From: Microcebus murinus
Lineage: Eukaryota > Chordata > Mammalia > Primates > Cheirogaleidae
Assembly (NCBI RefSeq): GCF_040939455.1
Contig: NC_134109.1
Coordinates: 76,629,001-76,693,000 of the forward strand
DNA: 64,000 nucleotides
Direction of reading: 5' to 3'
Shown piece by piece: positions 24,701-37,182 of the stretch. Numbering within the stretch: the stretch's first letter is position 1; each line of letters begins with the position of its first letter. The translations under genes were made by a program, and so were the position numbers. The notes under the pieces are model-generated. The model worked only from the letters and a program-made list of their open reading frames with translations. It searched no databases and was not told the origin of the DNA.

Positions 24701-24800
24701 ATCAGGTTCACACGAGCTTGGTTCATGTGAGTCTCAGGGTGCGGAATACATCAAATTTCAGGGCCTGCAAATCTGAAGACCCTGCTTTAAATTCATCAAG
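24701..24800 (+). other. Candidate unannotated exon (100 bp)
   Basis: Seen: a splice acceptor-like tctggtttacag (ending 24700) and a full-consensus donor AAG|GTAAGT (24801-24806), exactly 100 bases apart. The third frame is open throughout (begins QVHTSLVHVSLRVR), the other two contain stops. No known protein is recognised. It lies between CDIN1 and, by human synteny, MEIS2. It could be a lncRNA exon, an alternative terminal-region exon, or a chance pairing of sites. Confidence 0.3.
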
Positions 24801-25499
24801 GTAAGTGCCAAACTGTGAGACTGTTTGGCAGGCAGCCAGCCAACCTCCCCAAGCAATATCCTAACCATAGCACAGTTGCACTTTCAAGCCCCAACAGAAT
24901 TCCCTAGAAATTGTAATATGGATAGTCTTACCATGCCTGTTCTTCTTCATACTTGGATACTTGGATATCATACTTCTTCACCTTGGATACTTTTTTTTCT
25001 TCCTCAATGGGTAATCTGACCTTTCATTTTACTTAGTTTTTTTTTTTTTTTTAGGTATGAATGGAAAAGAATAGTCATAATTTCTGTTTAATCTTGAGAT
25101 GTATGAATATTTCCTATGAGTCAAGGGGACATTTCATGCCTACACCCAGGGTCCCAATTTCTACATATCCCCCCTAAAACTGGTGAAAATCTTCACTTTG
25201 GGGAAGAAATAGCAGCAAAAGTTTGTGACATTCCCCCATGCATTGGGTTAAAACATAAACAGGAGATCTTGATACTATAGCAGAGAGGTCTCGTAACTAT
25301 GATACAGGAGAAACAAACCAGCCTATGCCTTTGGATTTGTGAGTGAGTTCTTCTAATGAGAGCTGTCAGATGCTTGTTACTATAAAATAAATGCCTTTTG
25401 GCTGGGTTTTTTTTTTTTTTTTTGCTCCTGATTAAAAAGAAAGCAAAACTATAACACAATTCTTAAACAAATTTTAAATGGTATCATCATTGCTAATGC

Positions 25500-25780
25500 T
25501 TTTTTTACAATTCAGTTCATCACTGCAGGCAAATCAGTTTCTCATTCATAAATTTGCTGATTGTCAAAACAATGTACAGGATCGTTTATCATAATGTAAT
25601 ATATCTTGGAAAGCAATCATAACATAAAGAAGACTTTCTCTTATGTAAAGGACAGCCTATTTTGATATATTTTAAAGGCAAGCCCTGATTGGCTATTCAC
25701 TAATTTGTTGCTATGAGCAACATAATAATTTAAATTGGAAACCCTCAGGATTTCAGTTGCCCTGTAATGTCGTATCTGAA
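25500..25780. promoter_or_regulatory. Candidate conserved element with an RFX-type X-box palindrome
   Basis: GTTGCTATGAGCAAC at 25707-25721 is an inverted repeat of two perfect 6-bp arms (GTTGCT/AGCAAC) with a 3-bp spacer, fitting the RFX X-box consensus. A CCAAT box on the minus strand (gattggct, 25687-25694) lies 13 bp before it, and TAAT-type homeobox sites surround it. The block is repeat-free. Confidence 0.35.
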
Positions 25781-26004
25781 TTTTATGAGCTGGCTCCCCC
25801 ACACACACACCTTTCTTTTTTGCTTTGATTCTTCTGGTTTTCGAGGTAGGAAAATTTGACCATTTTCTCTAAAAATATTTCAGTTTAGAATTTTTTAAAT
25901 CATTTATAACATCCATGAATCACACAAAACTATGTAGATTATTATTTTGCATGTTCAAACAAGAAAAACAAACTGATTGACTTACCCAAAAGAGAATTTA
26001 TTGA

Positions 26005-26400
26005 TAGCCTATTAATTTCCAAGGACTGCTGTAACAAAATGCCACAAACTAGGTGACTTAAAACAATAGAAATGTATTGTCTCACAGTTCTGGAAGCTAG
26101 ATATTCAAAATCAAGATGTCAGCCGGGCCAGGCTCTGCCCAAAGACTCTAAGAAAGAATCTTTTCTTGCCTCTTCCAGCTTCCAGTGGTTCTAGTAGTCG
26201 TTGGCCTTCTTCGGCTTGTGCAGATCCCTCCAATTTCTGCCTCTGTGGTCACATGGCATTCTTCCATGTGTCTGTGTATTGTTTCTTTTTTTCCTATAAA
26301 GACTCCAGTTATATTAGGGTCCACCCTAATCCAGTATGACTTTATCTTAACTTGATTATATCTGCAAAGACCCTATTTCCAAATAAGAAATAGGGTTAGG
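26005..26400 (-). repeat. MLT1-type LTR (ERVL-MaLR)
   Basis: Read on the plus strand it follows the reverse complement of MLT1: 'ggactgctgtaacaaaatgccacaaact', 'cttaaaacaatagaaatgtattgtctcacagttctgg', 'agaatcttttcttgcctcttccagcttcc', then 'attagggtccaccctaatccagtatg'. It is a solo LTR without internal sequence. Confidence 0.8.
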
Positions 26401-27860
26401 GATAAGGCTGAGAATAATAAGTTCAGAATGGTAGGAGCCAGGAACATGCTGGTCAGCACATGCTACTGAGATTTCCAGTCTTTCATTTGGTCACTGGTTT
26501 GTTTATCCAAGAGTCAAAGTTGCAAGACTATGCATCTGAATGGCCACGTTTGGATCACATGTGCCCAACTCTTGACAGCAATGAGGCAGGGAAAGGGAGA
26601 CTCTGTCTTCTTCAGCTACTACATTGTAAGAAGACACCTGGATCAGCCCCCCAACAGGGAAGAAGTCATTCCCCAGAAGAAGCCAGATGCTATTAGAAAG
26701 GGGGAATGGAGTCTGGGCTGCCAAAAATAAAACAATTCTACTTTTCCATTTTTATGACTACTTACAAATCAAGTGTGACAAAGAAATTAAATTTTGCAAA
26801 TTCACCACAGCTTGTCTGTGTGACATCAGGATATACAAGAAACCAGATTTATGAGTCAAAAATCACTTGTCTCAAACTTTTTGAGCCTAGATGCATTTCA
26901 GAATTTAGAATTTTTCAGAGTTTAGAAAGGTAATAAATACAGTGTACATACCATTTATAACATCCCAGCAGGGTGTACAACAGCATCTCATAATCAAATC
27001 CATAAATATTTCTGCAGTAATTTTTTTGAATATTTATACTAAATGACAGAAGAAACCAAAAATAATCTCATGACAGTTTAGGTCATGTTTGGGCATTAAA
27101 TGAGTTCAGGTCAGATCAGGTTTTGCTATCAAATTAGTTATTTTTCAAAAGAGGGGATTTTCAGAATTTTTTGGGTTTCTGAACTATAGATAAGGGATTA
27201 TGGACTACAATTTCCCCTGAAATTCACAAAGTCATGAAATCCAAGAAAATGCAAGTTAGACCAACCATAAAACATCCTGAGTAATTCTACTATAATCTAC
27301 AGCCTACATATAAACTCAGTATGTGTGTAATCTATAATCTGCTCTATAAATTCTCAATCTATAATCTACAACTAGCATATAAATTCAGCATACAGCCAGT
27401 ATATAAAGTCATCAGTTGTTGTCATGTAGCCTTGGACTCAAGACGTAGTCATAGAAGAAAAGTGAAAATCCAAAAAAGAGCAGTTGTTTTCCAACTAGAT
27501 CACTTAAGGACATGTTTATGCCATACATAGGTCAAATGAAAGTTAAATATCTTCACATAAGCTAAATTCATAGAGGCCTACAGTTATTTATCTTTTGTGT
27601 GGGAATTATTGTCATTTTTCTCAGACTGTAAAAGAAAAATTAATCTCACTAAGTAATCTGCTTCTACATTGTATAACAATCCAATTTTGCTCAATGAACA
27701 TGATAATTACTACACAGAAGAAGGAAAATAAATTATTTATGACCAATATCAAAATGGTTTGATTTTTCTTGGTTCTACCTTTGTTTTCAATAGTCCTGAC
27801 AAGACCCAAGTCACAAAAGGAAAAATTATGGCTCCTCTTTGAGAAATAAATTTTAACAAA
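26400..27860. other. Unique A/T-rich sequence
   Basis: No recognised gene or transposon. Near 27280-27420 there is a degenerate local repetition of 'tataatctac/ataaattc' units. Confidence 0.4.
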
Positions 27861-27864
27861 AACT

Positions 27865-29460
27865 ATTTTTAAATGTATGAATTCCTACTGAGAGAAATAA
27901 AGAAGGCTGAAGTAAATTATACATCAGGCTCATGGGTCAGAAGACTCAGTATTGTTGAGACATCATTTCTCACCAAATTGATCTATAGATTCAATATAAT
28001 ATTAAGCAAAGTACCAGTAGTGTTTTTGGTACAAATTGATGTGTTAATTCTGAAATTTATAGGGAAATGCAAAGGGCCTAGAATAGCCAAGACAATTTAG
28101 AAAACAAAATCAAAGGACTAATCTACCTGATTTCAAGACTGAGTAGAGAGCTTCAGTAATCAAGACAGTGTGCTAAATAGTCATACAGATCAATAGAACA
28201 CATGAGAGTCCAGAAATAGACCTACACATAAATGCTAATAGATTTTTGACAAATATGCTCAGGTATTTCAATGCAGAAAACAGTTATTTACAAAATCTAT
28301 GTTGGAACAACTATGTATGCATAAGGAGAAGGAAATAAATCTAGACCCCTACCTCACACCATATGCAAAATTTAACTCAAAATGGATCAGAGGTCTAAAC
28401 ATAAAAGATAAAATTATAAAATTTTTTTAAAATAGGAAAAAAATTATTAGACCTTGACAAAGATTTCTTAGATCACAAAAAGCATGCATCAAGAAAGAGA
28501 AATAATAAATTGGACTTCATCAAAATTAAAAAACTTCTGTTCTTTGAAAGACACCACTAGGAAAATGAAAAGGCCTAGGAGAAAATATTTACAAAACACA
28601 TGTTTTACAAAGACTTGTATTCAAGATATACAAAAGACTCTTATAGCTCAATAGTAAGAAGACGGGCTATCTAATTTTAGAAACTGGGCAAATTATTTGA
28701 ATAGACACTTCATAAAAGATATATAAATGACCAATATATACCAGAAAAGGCATTCGACATTATTACTCATTATGTAAATGCAAATTAAAACCACAAAACA
28801 TACACACTCATTAGATGGCCAAAATTTTAAAGACTAACAATATCAAGGTTTGGTGAGAATATGAGATGATGGAAATTCTTATACATCACTAATAGAGCAA
28901 TGAAATGATACAACCCTTAGACACAGTTTAACAACTTCTTAAAATATTAAAAATACACTTACCCTATGATTCAGCAATTCCACTCTTGGATATTTATCCA
29001 AAAGCAAGGAAAACATATGTTAACACAAAGACTTGTAATGAATATTTATAGGAACTTGATGCATAATAGCCAAAAACTAGAAACAGCTCAAATGTCCATC
29101 CACATATGAATGGATAAACAAATTGTTGTACATTCATATCATGGAACACTGTTCAGTAAGGAGAAAGAATACACTATCGATACATGCACCACCATGCATG
29201 AATCTCAAAAATGTAATGCTTAGCAAAAGAAGCCGGGCGTAAAAGAGTATTTGACTTCTATGAAACACAAGAAAAGAAAATTCTAATCTTTGGGAACAGG
29301 AGTGCACCAATAGTTACCTGGGGTTGATGAGGGAGGGAGACTGGTTGAGAAGGGGCACAAGGAAAAATTATGAAAATGTTTTATATTTTGATTGTGCTGG
29401 TGATTACATGGAGCATATACATTAGTTAGAATTCATTAAACTTTACTCTTAAAATAGATT
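27865..29460 (+). repeat. L1 LINE, 5'-truncated ORF2 part and 3' end
   Basis: The familiar order of ORF2 reverse-transcriptase-downstream and C-terminal sequence is present: 'ctatagattcaatata', 'gaaatgcaaagggcctagaatagcc', 'aaatggatcagaggtctaaac', 'agcaattccactcttggat', 'tggataaacaaattgttgtac', and a 3' UTR ending near 29460. The frame is broken by many stops. Confidence 0.85.
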
Positions 29461-29879
29461 CATTTTTATTGTATGTAAATGGCACCTCCTTTAGAGTTTC
29501 TCACAAAAACTATATTAAGTCTGGTCCCTGAGATTTTAATGCTCCAGTGCAAGGCAAGATGGAGACCCTCCTTAATAATGCCTTGGGAGGCCCTTCATTT
29601 ATGTCAGTGTGTTGCTGATTAATATGGCATTCGGATTTGAAGTATTCATTTGAAATATTTGAGAGAAACATTGTTTAGAAACCTTATGGAAGTTAATATA
29701 AACTGAAGTGAGTTATGTACATTTCCATAATTAAATGGAAAAAAAGTATGTAAAAGTAATGCCCACATTTAAAACTGAGCTTAGAGGAATAAAAAGAACC
29801 TACTGTTGTAGAACTAGGGTCTTATAAAGGGACAAGTAAATGATTACTCAAAACATCTTAGGGAATGCACCACTGTAGA

Positions 29880-30300
29880 AATTTATTCAAAGTTCAAAGG
29901 TGTCAGAGAGAAGGGAGTGACTGCTTATGCCTAAGCATTTCTGTAAAAACGGTGGCATTTGAGCAGGGACCGCCAGAAGAAGCAATCTCTCTCTAGCAGG
30001 GAATAGAGACAAGAGTTAGGGCACAGAGATTAGTTTTTCTTTCCAGGTAAAGAGAATAGCATAACCTAAGACATGAAGAATAAAAAATAATTGCACGTTG
30101 AGGGCATTAGTCACAGTTTAATGCTATCGGATGGTAGGTTGCATGGGGTTATGAGGAAGGGCAAAGAAAAAGCCTAGAAGAAAAGCCAGGACTAGACAGC
30201 AAGCAGCTTTTTTCACCATGGCCAAAATGTAGGTGTTAGCCTGTGGGAAATACAAAGCCAATTAAAAGGTTTTATGCAAAGAAGTAATACTATTTGTTTT
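29880..30300 (+). repeat. Ancient unassigned repeat, related to 20470-23340
   Basis: Blocks 'gtggcatttgagcagggacc' and 'ataacctaagacatgaagaa', then 'gccaaaatgtaggtgttagcctg', follow the same pattern as the repeat at 20.5-23.3 kb. The family name is unknown to me. Confidence 0.4.
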
Positions 30301-30766
30301 TGTAAACAGGGAAGTAATACCCATGTTCATGGGGGTAGAATGTATTAAAATGAGAGTCTACCAAGGGAAACCAATCAGGTGGCCCACCTGAATTAAGACA
30401 ATGGCAGCAGCACAGGAAACCAAAGAGTGGCTTCAAGAAATATTTGAAAGGGAGAATGAATAGAAACTGTGGCCGAGGAAAAGGAAGAACTCAATAATTG
30501 CTTTAAAGCATTAAGTGTAGAAGAGGATATGGTGAAGAAAGTGACCTTTAAAATGTTGGTTTATTTATTTATGCTTCTCCTTTTTGTACAAATGGATTTG
30601 GGGGTGTCTTGCAGGAGTAGAAACATTACAACGGGTTAAAAATAAAATAAATGAGGAAATGGAGGTGAAAAGAAATAAGTTGAAGTCAAGATAAAAATTA
30701 GCTCTCAAAATACGTGCTATAGGATTTATATGATTACTTGATATGAGACAGATTTGGCTTGGATGT

Positions 30767-31026
30767 GTTTTTGTTTTGTTTTGTTTTGAGACAGAGTCTT
30801 ACTGTGTCACCACAGCTAGAGTACAGTGGCATGATAATAGCTCAATGCAACCTCAAAGTCCTGGGCTAAAGCCTCCTGAGTAGCTGGCTAATTTTTTAAA
30901 TTTTTTCTAGAGATGGGGGTCTCATTATGTTGCTCAGGCTGGTCTCGAATTCCTGTCCTCCAACAATCCTTCTGCCTCGGCTTCCCAAAGTGCTAGGATT
31001 ACAGGTGTGAGCCACCATGGCCAGCC
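30767..31026 (-). repeat. Old Alu (AluJ-like), reverse orientation
   Basis: 'gagacagagtcttactgtgtc', a middle 'ttttttaaattttttctag' linker, 'gttgctcaggctggtctcgaa', and a terminal 'gtgagccaccatggccagcc' end are seen. The tail is (TTTTG)n. It lacks the lineage-specific middle segment, so it predates the younger strepsirrhine Alus. Confidence 0.85.
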
Positions 31027-31029
31027 TGG

Positions 31030-34000
31030 CTTGTAATTTCTTAGTGGCCAAAGCAAAGAGAGAAGTCTTCTCAGTGTAAGATCTACAGGGTACAAAAGGT
31101 ATAAATAAGAACCCAGCCTTCCCGGGTACTGAGACTATAAAGAAAGTTCTCCTATAGAAAAGGGCCAATATTTAGCACACATCAGACTGCAAAAGATAAA
31201 AATACGAATCCAGAATTCAAGAGAGAATCTGTGCATGGCATTCCAGACTTGGGAATCATTGCCATTATGTGCATATGTTCCTCAAAAATTTTCATCGTTA
31301 CCTTTTATGCCACCACAAGAATTCCATTAGCAGTGGAAAACACATTTTCTTCTGTTAAAAGTGAGAATGTTAAAAATAAAATAAAATAAAAGTGAGAATG
31401 TTAAGGATTATCAATGAAAGACTTCACTGAGAAAATTGCCACTACGTCACATTTTTCAAAAAGAACTTCAAGATAATTTTAAAACCTCAATTTACATGGC
31501 AAAATTCTATGTGAGGGTCAGAGTGGTACCACTCGTAACTCCACTTCTGCACTTAAAATTGTCCAAGTCCCACCCACAATCAACAGCAAAGGTGTGTTCT
31601 AGTCCCTCTTGTGTGGAACAATGACAGAAGTTTTTTGTCACCAATTTTTTTAATGTTGTACGTGTGTGTCACATAAATTCAATCCTGAGCTAATGACTTC
31701 AGAAATAAGGGGCAATATTAATATTCAGCCATGACCCAAACTTGCTTTTGTAAGATAACTAACACTCACCATATGCCCATCTATGCTTCCTAAAAAAGTA
31801 CGATAAACTTTCAGATTTTCCCTGTTGGTAACTTAGAGAAAGAACATGTATGCAAGTGATTGAAAATCTTGACTAGCTCCGTTCCCTTGTTTTGACTTAC
31901 AGCTATCAGCCTCACACACGAAATCAAAGTATGGACTTGGATGATCCCTACGCATTTTAAGAGACATTTAAGGGAATTCATTACTGCTGTTTAACTTTTT
32001 AAGCACATCCTGATGGCATCTGCCTAGAATTCCCCAGAAACCTCTGGATTGAAATCTTTATCAGCTTCATATATAATATCTCTGAAACCATCTGGTCTGA
32101 ACAGTTTAGGGGATACAGTCAAGCGAAATCCTTCTAGTAGCTCTCTACCTTTTGATTATCTAAAGTGTTTTTCTCCTCACCAACTAGAACATGTCAAAAC
32201 TTTCACATTATTCTATAGTCATTCTCGACTTTATTATAAAATGCTTTGAAATATATCTGCCCTTATTTAGACTGGATTTACACTTACAATTAAAACACAT
32301 AAAATAATAGCACTATTTAGCAGTATATCTTTATGATATAACATTACTAATTTTTAATGTTTACATCATGAGAAGAATAAAAATTCAACTTCCCTATCAC
32401 TAAGTAATGAATTTCAAAGTCAACAAAATGATAAAGAAAATATTGGTGCCTGTTGACATCTGAGCTTACAATACCCATTCTTTCTAAAGCAAAAATATGA
32501 TATTAATAAACAGTTCCACCGGCACAGTATGGAAAATGAATGGCAAAGAACAGCAGTGGAAATGCTGTATTTTGCTTTCAGGTTCAGTAGATTTTTATCT
32601 TGAGTAATAGCTTAAAAGATTAACCAGCTATTCATTTCATAAGCTTGAACACACACCTCACAGTAGAAAACAAATTGGCATTTGGAGTTCCTGGATAAAG
32701 TGCTATTCAAAGTGGCTCCATAGTCATTAAAACATAGAGTTAGTTTTGTGAATGGCATCAGCGAAAAATCTTTCTTATGTAAAGAAAGCAGTAGGAATAA
32801 ACTTTAAGTCAAAGGCAAGTTCTTCTGGTCCCTCATCCACAATGTTTATCCCAGTGGGATATGATACAGTCTGTGCAATTGCTCTGTTCCACAATAATTA
32901 TAAAGAGCAATAACATGTGATATGAATAGAACATGTAACAAAGAACAGCAGTCGATGGTAAAATAAACCACTGGTTATGTCAAAACTAATAACTTATTTA
33001 CTCATGCAGAGTCAATGAGTTAAGAGGTCAAATGAGCCCCGTTGTTTAAGCCTTGCTAATAGTACACATGGCTTTTCTGGTTCATCATTTTCAAGTTCCT
33101 TCAGCACCGTTTTAAGGATTATGTGAAATTGGCTGGATTTCATTAATGGCTTATGTAAGACATGTGCTCATATCTCTGAAAGTAAGGTCCAAGATACTCA
33201 ATGTAAGCGTTTGCCTTTTTGCAGCTTCTGGGAAGAAGAGGAACGTTATAAGACCTCTTGTCATAAATACAGCATTCACTGTCATAGCAAACAGCATCTA
33301 TCTTTTTTAGGAATGGAAGTAGTTGCACAATATGACACCCAACGCATCTTTAAAATGTTATGTATCATAGTGTACTTAAAAAAGCAGTACACTTCTCATT
33401 GATCTTCCCATTTTACTTTGATTTAAAATGCAGATCTTTTCTTCCTATTGAAATCTTTGCATTTTTATTTATAAATGTATAGGGGGAAAATCCATTTCAG
33501 ACATATGCAGCCTCATAAATTATGTTTGGTAGTTGAAACAGTATGTGCTTATGTCATGGATTGAACATCCTCCTTTATTAGAATGCTATTTATTGCCACC
33601 AGCTGCACTGCTTAGCTAAGAAAGTTCTTGACACTAGCGATTGCTTTTCAGCACCACTGCTTCCGGCTGCTAACAGGGGGCTTCTATTTCCAAATGAAGC
33701 CTCCCCTCTCAAGCTCTTCCTTCTGCTATATGGAAACCTGTCATCGTGATGCTGGAGAATCGATGGGGGATGGGACTGCACCCACTCATGCTCTATGATC
33801 TCCCAGGTTGTAAATCTCCCATGGCTTTGAGATTTCTCGCCTAATAGCACTGGCCTGAGAGCTGTCAAATGCATTCAGGGAATCTACCCAACGGTAATGG
33901 ATTTTTTAAAAAATTAAGATGCGAATTTAGCATGTGAGCAAAAGGTATTTCAGAGTCATTGGCGTGTATTTCAGAAGAGAAGCATGGTGCATATCAGCAG

Positions 34001-35725
34001 TAGACACTGGTCTCTATTTTATTGCATTTTACAGCAGGGAAAACTAGACAAAGGTAATTACTCTTCTTCTGTTAAAGACTATTATTACACTTGCATGAAC
34101 AGTTAACCCTGCTGTTATTTTCTCTGCTGCCTGTGTCGATGGCATCCAGACCATCCAAGCAGGAAAGGTAGAAATGGGGGTCTCAGCTCATTTCCGATTG
34201 CACAGAAAGTCCACTTTCAAAGGTAATCTTCCAAACCACCAATGTGTGCACCAACACACCAGCACATTCCATTATTTGTTGACAGAATCTGTGTCCGTGT
34301 CTTCTGCACGCTAGTTTGAACACTGGCTCCTTTTTTCAATGCTTCTACACATAATTGGGCTCCCAGAGCCCACAGATCTAACGGCAGCAGCCAGTGACAG
34401 GAGGAGACCTCCCTCTGTTAACATGGAAACAGAATTTCCTTGCTGTCTTCTAGAAAGGAAATTCCCTCTAGGTCAAGGTTGAGGTTGTCTATAGCGTGGG
34501 GAGGGCGAGACTACGCAGAAGATACCTTAACCTGTGATCCTGGTGAGCTCTCTTGAAGTGGTGTCAGGCCCTCAAGCCTTCATAAGCAGCAAATTTCTCC
34601 CCTTGACTAAACAAGAGGATAAGCAGAAAATTTATTTCTAGATATTACCTTTGAGATACAAGCTGAAAATTAGAACTTCGGGGCACTTACTGCCCCAACC
34701 AAACTCAGGCAAAAGACAAGCCCTGAGTGTTCATTTCAGGTTTGAAAATGCAGCTGTTAAACCTAAAGTCGCCTTTTGAGATAGAGTCACTGCTCCCCTC
34801 CTTGGATTTGCCTCTAATGCAACAGGGGATTGGGTTAAAACAATACAGTTGTGTGGCCATTATTTACAATAATTTTCATCTGAGGTTCACCAAGCCCTTG
34901 GCAGATAAGTATTATTGTCTGCATCATGACAGGGCAGAAACCAAAGCACAAAATCGTCACCTCTGGTTTTCCTGGTGCCATCCACTGGCTCAGAGGAACT
35001 GATAGGGGTGCCTGACACTCAACTTGGTTTTTTGTTTGTTTTGTTTTGTTTGGCTCCCTCTTGGGCCAGTCTCCAATATCAGATTGAGTAGAAAGAACTG
35101 GAAAGATAACATGGATTCAAACCATCACGTGGAAAATTGAAGATGCTGAATTGAAAAGAAGGCTGGGAATATGTATGTCTGTATTGACATCAGGAGTCTG
35201 AAGGGGTGACCACAGACTTTGAACTTCCTGTACCTTGACCATCTAGAAAAGACAGAAAAGGACAAATGGTATTTTGGTAGGATTACTTATTTCTTTTTAA
35301 AAAGTAGATAACTAAAAACAAAAAGCACTGGTATTAGGTGACTTGATAAAATGTCCCAAGTGCATATGTGTTCATTAATGAGATTGAAAGTGGGTGATAT
35401 ATTTTAAACAACTAAGAACAAAGATCAAGTTTTTTTTTTAAAAAAAAAAAGGATTACCAAGTAAAGACAAACAACACTGACACTAGGAATAGAATCTCAG
35501 AATGTGGTGGAGAACGTGACTTGAGGAAATCAGAAGAAATGTGATTACTGTCATCTTTCAAGATAATTTTTTATCTTAGGTATCAAGTAGCTGAATCTGA
35601 CTCATTCAATTAATATTCATTAGTGATATTAGCACATACATTTTGGGTAGAAAAATATGGAAGTAAAACATTGTTTAGAAAAGAGCTTGTTTCCTTCTGT
35701 CTTGTGGCAGTGGTTTAAATTCTGT
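31030..35725. other. Mostly unique intergenic sequence
   Basis: Apart from the tail-only insertion at 31356-31404, I see no gene or transposon. Subregions 33590-33900 and 34050-34240 have higher GC and look less degenerate. The first contains GAGCTGTCAAAT (33858-33869), a TGACAG/TGTCA-type site of the kind bound by TALE homeodomain proteins. Simple tracts: (TTTTG)n near 35030 and T9A11 near 35430. Confidence 0.4.
31356..31404. repeat. Direct repeat flanking a 13-bp A-rich insert
   Basis: The 18-mer taaaagtgagaatgttaa occurs at 31356-31373 and 31387-31404, separated by 31374-31386 (aaataaaataaaa). This has the form of a target-site duplication around a tail-only retroposon insertion. Confidence 0.6.
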
Positions 35726-35729
35726 AATA

Positions 35730-35850
35730 TCCACTCAAGAAATATTTCATGTGTGCCTACTAAGGGCCAGGTACTATACTAGTTGTTATAGATCCCTAAA
35801 TTCTGAATTTCTAAGATACTGTCCTCAAGTGTAACTGTGATATACAACCC
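35730..35850 (-). repeat. L2 fragment
   Basis: 'caagaaatatttcatgtgtgcctactaagggccagg' matches the reverse complement of the L2 3' end. Confidence 0.55.
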
Positions 35851-36404
35851 GTTTTGAAGCACCCACTGAACCAAATATAGGAAAGTCTACTTGCATTCAC
35901 TTCTACTTGCATGTTGTAAGGTGCCTTTGACTAGGGTCTACATTAATTTATATAACTTTTCCTAAACTTCTTCCAGCTATTGCAGTCTCTATTGTCAATA
36001 TAAAATTTCCTCTCTTTAAAATTTCCAAAAGAGTTTGAGTTAGCTATTGCAGAAATTAAATAAATTGTAACTGCCTAACAGTTGTTAGTTCTCCCATCAT
36101 TATCAAAGAAAAAATAGTTATTAAATAACGAAATCTAATTTTCAGTTCAGGAAAATAAATACTTGTGAATAAATCAATTGATCCTTTAATGTCCTGCCAG
36201 AAATTCTCCATTTATTACATCAGATCAGGCAAAATAAACATCACTAGATGGCACTAGTAATTATCATTTATCTCAAATGAATTCAGCAGAATTAGTGACT
36301 CCATCCACAAGATTTTATCTCGGTTGCAAGAAACTAAAATAAACAATTTCAGTAGTTATGCTAAACTGAATAACACAGACCAATCAAAGTCCACTTAATA
36401 CAAC

Positions 36405-36599
36405 ATGGAATCCAGAGCTGGACTGGTAGTTGGAATTCTGGCTTTGCCACTTATACTGCCTTTGGTAACTTGCATAACTTCTTATTGCCTCATCTATAAA
36501 GTGGGTATGATAGCTTACCACATAGAATTGTTCTGAGGAAGAAATGTGCTTTATGTTTGCTAAACACTCAATATATGTTAGTTGTGTCTCTTGTAATGT
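36405..36599 (+). repeat. MIR fragment
   Basis: 'ggaattctggctttgccactt', 'tgcctcatctataaagtggg' and 'gctaaacactcaatatatgtt' follow MIR order. A truncated Alu inserted just after it. Confidence 0.7.
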
Positions 36600-36614
36600 A
36601 AAAATGTTATTTTA

Positions 36615-36615
36615 C

Positions 36616-36666
<51 letters not shown>

Positions 36667-36780
36667 TTTTGAGGTAGAGTCTCACTCTGTTGCCTGGGTT
36701 AGAGTGCCGTGCCATCAGCCTAGCTCACAGCAACCTCAAACTCCTGGGCTCAAGTGATCCTCCTACCTCAGCCTCCCAAG
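36615..36780 (-). repeat. 5'-truncated Alu with a (TTTA)n tail
   Basis: About 115 bp of the Alu right arm remains (gaggtagagtctcactctg... to cctcccaag). The tail is a 55-base TTTA/TTAT tract (about 36616-36670). A perfect 15-bp target duplication aaaaatgttatttta lies at 36600-36614 and 36781-36795. Confidence 0.9.
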
Positions 36781-37147
36781 AAAAATGTTATTTTAAATGA
36801 ATATGCATGGAAGAGTTTGCAACTATATTTTGCATAGTAGCAGCATAACATAGTTTGCACCTCTATACTATTACTTAATACATGAACTTGGCTTTTCTGG
36901 GTAGATTAAACTCTGTTCTCCAAATGCTATCCTCCCATTTCATTTCACTGTTTATTAAGATCAAATACTCACATTCTCTTCTCTTAAAGAGCTCCTGAAA
37001 TCCCTGTCCCCCACCCTATAGAACATTGCCTGACTTGTATAAGATGATAAATCTCCTTCCCCTTCAGTTTCAACAAGCTACTTAAACAACACAAACATGG
37101 ACACAGCAAAGCTTGTAAGTCAATGTTTACATTACATCCTATATAGA

Positions 37148-37182
37148 GAAATATATATATATATATACATATATATATTTCT
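37148..37182. repeat. (AT)n microsatellite
   Basis: Interrupted AT tract with a central tacata; it can form a hairpin. Confidence 0.85.

Larger units (their letters stand above)
23480..26000. other. Largely unique sequence with a candidate exon and a candidate regulatory element
   Basis: Apart from the L2 piece near 24160-24260 and T-runs near 23878, 25038 and 25408, I recognise no repeat. See the separate entries at 24701-24800 and 25500-25780. Confidence 0.4.

Noticed and set aside
33211..33402. Possible exon after 'tttttgcag' at 33215-33223
   Set aside because: No matching donor and no recognisable coding content.
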